The notes beneath the pieces were generated by a model. That model was not told the origin of the DNA, did not search any database, and saw nothing but the letters and a program-made list of their open reading frames with translations. A DNA stretch of 64,000 bases from Anthopleura xanthogrammica (taxonomy: Eukaryota > Cnidaria > Anthozoa > Actiniaria > Actiniidae). Below, in pieces: positions 57,301 through 64,000 of this stretch; the stretch's first letter is position 1; each line of letters opens with the position of its first letter. The stretch lies in contig OZ025209.1 of the NCBI GenBank assembly GCA_964019055.1, forward strand, positions 14,421,867 through 14,485,866, read 5' to 3'. A program made the translations under genes and the position numbers.

Positions 57301-59120
57301 TGGCCATACAGTCACGACCATCATTAACTCAGGATTCTGGGCCCATGATTGACAGAGTAGAAGATAGAAATACAAGAAGTAAAAAGCAGGCAACTGGCAA
57401 CTGTTACATTAAAAAAAAAAAAGTTTTAGCCTTCGGTCTTCCTCAATCGCCTATTTTCAATTACTGTATATCAGCTGAAGGCGAAGGAAGAAACGTTTTA
57501 TTAGATTGTAACAGTTACCAACCAGTTTCCTGTCTTCGCTCTATTTCTAAATAAAGCTTATATCTTACCTCTCTTGTTCATCGACTGGCTTTCTGTAAAT
57601 TAACAAAAATAAGAAAGGGATTAGTATGTTTAGACTTCATAAATGAGTATTTTAATGAGTTGTTTATCGGTGGGATTTTAAGTATGGGAAAAGTATCTGA
57701 AGGTACAAAAATGTTTCTCGAGATTTTCCTACATGTAAAAATAAATAACAATTATTTATATTGCGACTCGCCTTTTTCGTACAAAAGATAAGTTTAATAA
57801 ACTAGTTTATTTCTTGCACTTTTCCTTGAATATCATTCATTATATTTATTCACTTCTTTAAAATTCATAAGGCGCGGAAAGAAATCCCCGATGAATAGTA
57901 AGGCTGTTTAACGAGTTCGTGCATATCTTGAAACATCTAATAGTTGTTTCAAATAGGGCGTAATCAATTAGTTTGATTTCAACATTATGTTGATCAAAAG
58001 TGGAAAGTTTCTACGGGTGCTGTTTTTTGGTTCTCTATTTGTGCTTCGAGGATTTTTTCCGGGTTTCCCGGGTTTTTTTCCGTCCACGAAAATCAACACA
58101 TTCTTTGAGTCAACTGTAGTCTGCTGTTTCTATATTATAGAAGTATCCCTAGCCTTGCATCACGAGCATCACACTAGCGCTTGAAGCTAGTAAAAATTTA
58201 AATGCAAATGACAAGCTATTTTCTCATTCAGCCATACTGTTATTCCAAAAGCGCAAACCACGTAATTGTAACTGGCGAAATATACACATTATAGCATTGA
58301 AATATGTGAATAATATGAAATATTAATGCCCACCTGACCCGATTCTTCCGATTACTTAGTATTACGGCTATACATAAGTTATTTACTAAAGAGCACAGAA
58401 ATATATATATATCTACATCTATATTTCCCAGGCGGAACAAAAGATCGTAATACCAGTCTTCATCTATGTAGTTGTTCAGTATTAGCAAGTCTGATGAATT
58501 AGTGATGGGCATGAAAAAAATATTCTACAATCTGTTTCTATTTAGAAGTAAAAAAAATTGATATGTTGAATAAGACATGACAGAAAAAAATGAGTTGAAT
58601 TCTTAAGGTCATCGTTTTTGGTGGGTGCAACGCGTTCGTGAAATATTTTTATGTTTTTTTTTTTGTAATCCAATAGGTAAACTGTTAAATATACGTTTTT
58701 TACTGCTTGTATTGAAACGTTGAAAATATTACTGTTGGAACTATTACTGTTGCAACTATTACTGTCTCTTAATTACAAAATAAAAACAATTTTGATCTAA
58801 GAGAAATATTAACGGTACTATTATTTCTAAATGGAAAAAAATATATACGAAATTCAGCTTGAAATACGCTATTTAATATTTAAAATATCATCAGTACTTT
58901 GTATCATTTGCTTCAGTTATGAAATACCAAAAACATTATCTCTGGGGTAAACTAAATGAAATATTTAAGAACTAAACTGTCTAGAAAGACATTTACCCGC
59001 ATCCAATCCAGTCTCCAAAAGGTCATCGAGAGAATTGCCTTGCAGTTGTTTGGCTTTCGATATGGTTAAGGAAAGAACCAGGCAGGAAAGAATCACCAAA
59101 AATAACTTATCTGTAAACAT
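54326..59120 (-). CDS. ShK-like cysteine-rich peptide precursor (toxin type), three exons
   Basis: On the minus strand, exon 1 is 59120-58997, exon 2 is 57592-57569 (24 bases) and exon 3 is 54450-54326. Both introns are GT-AG and phase 1; the total is 273 bases or 90 residues. Exon 1 gives a signal peptide (L-F-L-V-I-L-S-C-L-V-L-S-L) and the start of an acidic propeptide. Exon 2 ends the propeptide with a dibasic Lys-Arg. Exon 3, after a strong acceptor (TTTTATTGCAG), gives a mature part of about 41 residues with six cysteines spaced C-x7-C-x8-C-x14-C-x3-C-x2-C. The C-x3-C-x2-C end is the hallmark of ShK domains, whose anemone members block potassium channels or act as venom or regulatory peptides. 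The Lys-Tyr dyad important in ShK for Kv1 block is not seen, so that activity should not be assumed. The exon-2 assignment is the weakest point. Intron 2 carries several transposons. Confidence 0.74.
54596..54776. mobile_element. MITE family B copy next to a family C end
   Basis: TATAGACCCCTTGTAG (a family C end) runs directly into a family B element: TTTCAGACCATGTGTCATTC, TTGAGTTGTATCCATATTCA, AACCGTTAAACAAAGAAATG, GAATGACACGTAGTCTGAAA, ending CATTATGCCTAAG. It lies in intron 2 of the ShK-like gene. Confidence 0.85.
55028..55330. mobile_element. MITE with CAGGGGCGGATCCAG ends and GACTT target duplication
   Basis: A 303-bp element bounded by CAGGGGCGGATCCAGGATTT and CTGGATCCGCCCCTG, with GACTT directly repeated at 55023-55027 and 55331-55335. 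Such CAGGGGCGGATCCAG ends are common in animal non-autonomous DNA transposons. No coding content. Confidence 0.85.
55336..57568 (-). other. rest of intron 2 of the ShK-like gene
   Basis: AT-rich. Minus frames at 56074-56265, 56994-57287 and 57202-57393 and a plus frame at 57300-57554 show no cysteine framework or domain. I could not fit any of them in phase between exons 2 and 3. Confidence 0.4.
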
Positions 59121-61133
59121 TTTTATGGATGGCTTTTACGGTAGAGAGTTCTTGTCTTGTTTTGGGCCGAGCTGCTTGCTTTTCTGACGCCAACAAACTT
59201 GTGATGAATTGATTCTCTGGTGGCTTGTTATGTGCGCTCGACCAGCGTAAATTGACCAATCAGGGATCGAGTTGATAGCGTAATTCAAAAGTCAATACGG
59301 GATATTTATGGACAGTGTGAATCGAGCCATATTGCAGTAAATAATTGAAATTTATCCTGCTATTTACGACTTTGTTTTTATTTTGCTTATATTAGTTTTG
59401 TTTTTATTTATGAGACGAAATGAAAATTTTAACATATGAACGAGACCCCTGAAAACGTGACGAAATAAAATTAATACCAAAACCTCAGCGATAGCTAAAA
59501 ACTCAAGCTGACTTTAATCTATATAGCCCGTGTTTCATCTAGTATGTTTTCGTGTTTGATCCTGAGAAAAAATTTTTAAATATCATGAAATATCCGGAAA
59601 CTATTGCACGTCCTTTTTAGGTGGCACGCTCGTACGGCATCTTTTTTCAAGTTCTCTATTTTTGTCAACCGAAGTATTAGCATTAAAATAGTTATTATAA
59701 ACAAACTCAGGTGAATTAGGGAGAATGGCACGTACTCGTTAGCCCACTGATTCGAACGACTTTAATGCATTTGTTCTTATTACTGCCCAAATAGTTGATT
59801 AGAATATCAAATAATTTCAAATACTGTCATTCATTCATTCATTCATTCATTCCAGAAAGTCATTTTTCCCCTCAAAACAAACGCAAACCATCAAACGATT
59901 TCAAGGTGTGATCTTTTGGGATCGGAATTCTATAGCTGGATGAATATTCTTAAAGAATGAAAGAAATTAGCCAACAACCTGTATTCATTTTCCAATATAC
60001 TTTCTAATTCTCAATGAATGCATGTAGAATATATTTCTGGCAAAGCAACAAAAAGAGTAAAAATTTTCCTATGATATTTTTTGATCCATCCACACATGTC
60101 GAAACCATGCTTAGACTTCTAAAAAGTAAAATTAATCAGAACCTAAAATCCCTTGAGCTCTTTTATTTTTCTGTTAATATTTTTTTGACGGTTAAGAAGT
60201 GACTAGAGATGAAAGCGAAAATTGAGGGGGAAGTTACAGCTGGCTCCGAGTAAACAGAACGCTTCCTGACGTTTTGACACACAAGACACCTCTGTTTTTT
60301 CACAAGGTTATCTCACTTCAAGTGAATATTCCATATCTTTCAATAATCAATACTCATGTTACTAAATGTTCATGTGGCCTCGTTAGCAAAATGGCTAGCG
60401 GCAAGAGCCGACTGAAACTCGGGAAACTCTGGCTGTTTTGTAATAGTTAAGAATTCCTTAATGTCAACAACTCACAGTCCTGCTGTGAAGAATGGTTTCT
60501 TGAAGTAAAAAAATTCTTAAGAATTTGATGAGCAATTTCTTTTAGCAAATATCTATATTGAAGTGGCTTGTCAGAAGAAAGATTGAAGTTAGAAAGAAGG
60601 GAAAGTAGGGTATGAGAGCGTAACTGAATGGACTGCTCTTCGCTTTTCTAGGGCCTTGGTGGATAAATGATTATTTTTCTCTAATCTATCTTTTGTAGCA
60701 GCAATTCTTCATTCGCAAACTCGATTTTCCTTTTACTGATTTCAAGGCAATAAATATAAATCAACTATAGCACTTAGAACAGCTTCAATTGAATTAAATT
60801 TCTTGAATCAAATAAAAAATAATTAATATTTTTGAGCACGTCAAATGAATCTTCTTTAATGGCTTATAAGATTTTTTCTCAAGATTATCCGCAGTTAAAA
60901 TCAGAACAATTCTTAGATTTCATTCCTTCTTGTCCATCATATGTTCCGCCTATAATAGCGTATACATATTCAGTTCTTTTCGCAGATATTTGGTGATTTT
61001 GATGTTGTTCTCAATGGTTATTAATTTTGGACTATATATCAGCCGCATCGTCAAAATGTCGAGATTTGCCTTGATTTTAGGGCCATTAGATCGGCCATTT
61101 TCTTAATGAAGACAAAGTAGTCAAACATGAACT
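59121..61133. other. intergenic, upstream of the ShK-like gene; no gene seen
   Basis: AT-rich, with a short (CATT)n run at 59830-59853. A minus-strand TATA-like ATAAATA near 59300 is about 180 bases before the start codon and is only a weak promoter candidate. Confidence 0.35.
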
Positions 61134-61493
61134 TCAAACAAAATTAGCAAAGACAGACAAGTTGGCAAACAAATGACTTGATGAACCATAGCAGTTGATC
61201 ATTGATTCGATATAACAACCATATCTTCTACAATAGTATAAAATTGCTTTCCTGAGCCCTTTTCCTGAACCAGCCAGCGTACTCAGATAACTATAGACTA
61301 AGTTTTTAAGATCGCTTTCTATAGATGTTCTTGCTCTAGCATCTTCCATCCGACAAACACGGCACGAAAACTTTACAATAGAACTTTTTAAAACACATAA
61401 GGGGTATTTTTCAAGGTAATTTATGAGCAATGCAGATGATTTGAGCTGATTTAAGTGTTCAAGAATCAAGAGGATTTTCTTGAAAGCCTTCAA
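61134..61493 (-). CDS. doubtful hypothetical ORF, 119 codons
   Basis: The longest non-repetitive frame in this AT-rich end of the window. It contains seven cysteines, including F-S-C-R-V-C-R-M-E-D and Y-Y-C-R-R-Y-G-C-Y-I-E-S-M-I-N-C. There is no signal peptide and no recognised domain, and no clear splice sites frame it. It could be chance, or an exon of an unseen gene. Low confidence. Confidence 0.2.
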   Translation of the reverse strand: MKAFKKILLILEHLNQLKSSALLINYLEKYPLCVLKSSIVKFSCRVCRMEDARARTSIESDLKNLVYSYLSTLAGSGKGLRKAILYYCRRYGCYIESMINCYGSSSHLFANLSVFANFV

Positions 61494-61584
61494 AGATTAA
61501 AGCTTTAAACGCTACCGAGAAAGTTAATTGCCTTATATATAGATGAATGGCGGTCAACAAAAAGAAAAACTTATACATATAAGA

Positions 61585-61990
61585 TGGAGGAGATATGAAG
61601 ATGATGATGATGATTATGACGATCATCCAGATCACTTAGGTATAATTCAGTGAAGATTTGATGTTTTTTAAAAGGTAAAGAAAAAGCGAGAAATAACAGC
61701 AATAAGAAGACGTTGAGGCTGCTTGTAACATATTATGTGGAAGGCACACTGGCTCAGTATAGTGAAAATGATGATGACGACGACGATGACGGATGATGTA
61801 ATGATGATAATGGTCAATGAGAAATGGATCATTGCAGTTGCTGTGGTCGAGTTGGCTTTGAAAACAAAGCCATAAAAATGGTGGACAATAAAAATGTTGA
61901 TGATGAAGGATGATGACGATGATGGTCAGTAATGGTGGATGATGATAATGATGCTGAATATGGTGGGGATGTTGATGATGGTGCTACTGC
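61585..61990. repeat. GATGAT-rich degenerate microsatellite region
   Basis: Scattered GATGAT, GACGAC and GATGATGG runs at 61595-61615, 61768-61815 and 61895-61985. The 130-codon minus frame over it is low-complexity and not called. Confidence 0.7.
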
Positions 61991-62033
61991 TTCTACTGCT
62001 GCTGCTAAAATCCAATTCGATTTATAATATCGA

Positions 62034-62096
62034 TTTAGCCGTGTTCTAACTTTGATCAGTCTTAACCCAGAGGTCGTTTCACAGATCGGAACAGGA
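62034..62096 (+). mobile_element. SINE tail fragment
   Basis: TTAGCCGTGTTCTAACTTTGATCAGTCTTAACCCAGAGGTCGTTTC resembles the 57-bp tail unit of the SINE family, partly diverged. Confidence 0.5.
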
Positions 62097-62489
62097 GTTT
62101 GAGTAGTTACTACCAAAGTAAATGCTTGAAAAATGTCCAAGGACAATGGACAATGATGGCAGACAGTAGTAAGGTATACGTAATGAACGAAACTAACAAG
62201 TTTGTTAATTATGGTTTCCATCAGATGTTTATTTCTAAAACTACTAGAATCTGTATCGGTGCAACGAGGTGCAAATTAAAAAATTGCAATATTTTCCGAT
62301 CGCACTAGACAAAAATCTATCGATCATTTCACATAATATATATTCAGACGTTACTGTTGTGTCAAATACATGAAAAAATGACTCATTGTGGATAAAATAT
62401 ATAGGAAGCATTTGTAGTTTTCTTGGTTTAAGCAATAATAAATATATGTTTTTTATTGCAGTCATTAAATTGATAACGGATATACATAC

Positions 62490-62670
62490 GCAAAATATGC
62501 CTAAGGCAAAGTATGGTTTTGTACATGAAATATAGTACTGTATGTACTAAGACAAAGGTAAAATAAGCCTAAGGCAAATATGGGTTTGTATTTATTATAT
62601 GGTACTGCATGTATGCATACAGAGGTGAAATATGCCTCGGGGCAAATTAATATGGGTTTCTACATATTAC
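62490..62670. repeat. three imperfect 65-72 bp direct repeats
   Basis: Units begin AAATATGCCTAAGGCAAAG (62491), AAATAAGCCTAAGGCAAAT (about 62561) and AAATATGCCTCGGGGCAAAT (about 62627). They share a TATGGGTTTGTA-like middle and, in the first two, a TAGTACTGTATGTA or TGGTACTGCATGTA block. Confidence 0.75.
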
Positions 62671-64000
62671 AAGAAGCATATAGAGTATTGTGGTTGAACA
62701 GCTAACATTAATCATGCAGACTGTACTCTTAAAACGAACAAAACACCGTGGAAAATAAATTACTTTACAGCAAAAACGGAACAAGAAACAACCGATTTCA
62801 AAGGAAGCTTTTGTATATTGAGCAATGAGAAGTCTTTTTTTATATTTTATATTTTCGTGATTTTAATGGTTTCTGTTATGCTTACAAACTTGATTAAAAT
62901 GTAGTTTCGTGTTTATTTTAATTTCCTTCAAAAGTATATATATTTTAACTGGATTTTTTTGTGGTTTTCAAGATAGCATTCAAGCCATACATTAAGTATT
63001 TATGAACGATGTATATGAAAGATGTCACTCAATCTGAATGATAATAATTATTAAAGTTAATTACACAAAAAGATTGAGCTTTATACCTTTCGATTAAACT
63101 TTCTTCTGATCCCAGAACATTCAGGACTTTTTACAAAGAAGTTATTGTGCAACAAAAATGTCTTTTTAAAGAAAATTGACTAGTCACCGACCAACTGTTA
63201 CGCAAAACAGTTTTCTCGGCTTCCCTTTTGGCCACTTACAGTTTCCAAAGCCAAAACTAAATTAAATTTTTGAAAAAGCATGAAAAATTGTATCATAAAA
63301 ATTATGAACATTAAAAGTTTTTATGCACAGTAGGAGATCTAGACCTGGAATGTCTCTTGGTCTGAAAAGTCAGAAATATGCAGACAATTAATGAATGTCC
63401 CGCGAGTATTAGAATGAGAAACAAGGAACTCGTTTATAGATGTACCCTTTCAAAGATTGATTTGTTAGAAATCGATATGCTGGGTGCAAATAGCCCACTG
63501 TGAGTAAAAGAGGAGAAAATATTGTACTAAGAGGCATCTAACTATAAATTGTACATAATGCATATAATATTGAAGCATGGATATTTGATGTAACCGGCAA
63601 CTTCAAATCCTTATTTTATTACATATGATCTAAAATTCAATATGTCTGATCAAAGCTATGAATCTGGTGAAAGCCACGGCCCATTCTTCAGAAGAAAACG
63701 CTATACAAATGTGTAACTTTCAGTGCGTTTTTAAACACGTTTTCTATATTTTTCAAGCATTAATAGATGTATATATATATGTATATATATGAATTCAAAA
63801 TGTATATGGATATAAAGTATTAAAAAAGTGACATTAATTTTGAAATATGACATTTGTTTGCAAAGGATTTTATTGGAGAAACTGTAAACTTTGCAACGGC
63901 TATCCGAGCTGTAAGTCGTTTTGCAGTGTATAGTTTTCACAATACCATGGTCATGGCCATGATTTACTCAACCGATATCTATGAAATTAAGAAAAGTTCA
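62671..64000. other. intergenic AT-rich, no supported gene
   Basis: A TATATATATG run lies near 63769-63790. A 22-codon plus frame at 63642-63713 ends in a furin-like R-R-K-R and is listed among the findings only. Confidence 0.35.

Noticed and set aside
57202..57393. Minus frames considered as the last exon of the ShK-like gene
   Set aside because: Joined in phase they give either an early stop or a hydrophobic stretch without a cysteine framework; the exon at 54450-54326 fits far better.
60377..60440. tRNA-Met-like start GCCTCGTTAGCAAAATGGCTAGCG
   Set aside because: No B box, no acceptor stem partner and no anticodon arm; at most an old tRNA or SINE relic.
61829..62221. 130-codon minus frame with Ser/Thr/His runs
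   Set aside because: Driven by GAT-type trinucleotide repeats and a SINE fragment; no start or splice support.

Overview
The window is AT-rich eukaryotic nuclear DNA from an animal, most likely an anthozoan cnidarian (sea anemone or coral). The evidence is spliced genes with short phase-1 exons, thrombospondin type 1 (TSP1) arrays, a small secreted six-cysteine peptide with a ShK-type cysteine end, tRNA-derived SINEs, and many short inverted-repeat elements in the introns. No bacterial-style operon, rRNA or intact tRNA gene was seen. All exon models are read by eye from splice sites and reading frame, without transcript support.

Layout. 1-6.1 kb: a minisatellite, the 3' end of an L2/CR1-like LINE and SINE pieces. 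6.1-11.6 kb: a candidate gene for a 95-residue secreted cysteine-rich peptide, with a TATA box and likely 5' UTR exon far upstream and a 39-bp minisatellite in its coding intron. 11.8-15.9 kb: a cluster of foldback elements. 15.4-29.3 kb: a 17-exon gene for a predicted 2,269-residue secreted protein with a very acidic disordered N-terminal half, 11 TSP1 modules, three copies of a six-cysteine module I do not recognise (here C6), and a charged tail. 32.7-40.1 kb: a second gene on the same strand, nine exons and 484 residues, with the same order (signal peptide, disordered part, two TSP1, three C6, charged tail). 40.3-47.1 kb: a satellite of 119-bp monomers with a 16-monomer higher-order repeat of 1,904 bp. 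47.1-54.2 kb: no gene seen; MITEs, microsatellites, segmental tandem duplications and a 57-bp array made from a SINE tail. 54.3-59.1 kb: a minus-strand three-exon gene for a ShK-like toxin-type precursor. 59.1-64 kb: AT-rich sequence without a convincing gene.

The most notable content is the pair of TSP1-C6 genes. The C6 spacing C-x4-C-x4-C-x7-C-x5-C-x13/14-C, with P-V-F after the fifth cysteine, is kept in all six copies, each on its own phase 1-1 exon. Exon leader sequences pair copy 1 with 4, 3 with 6 and, less clearly, 2 with 5, so the trio probably duplicated as a block. These look like extracellular matrix, mucus or surface proteins; that role is inference. The two small-peptide genes share a secreted precursor plan: signal peptide, short propeptide ending in a dibasic site at or near an exon edge, and a cysteine-rich mature part on the last exon.
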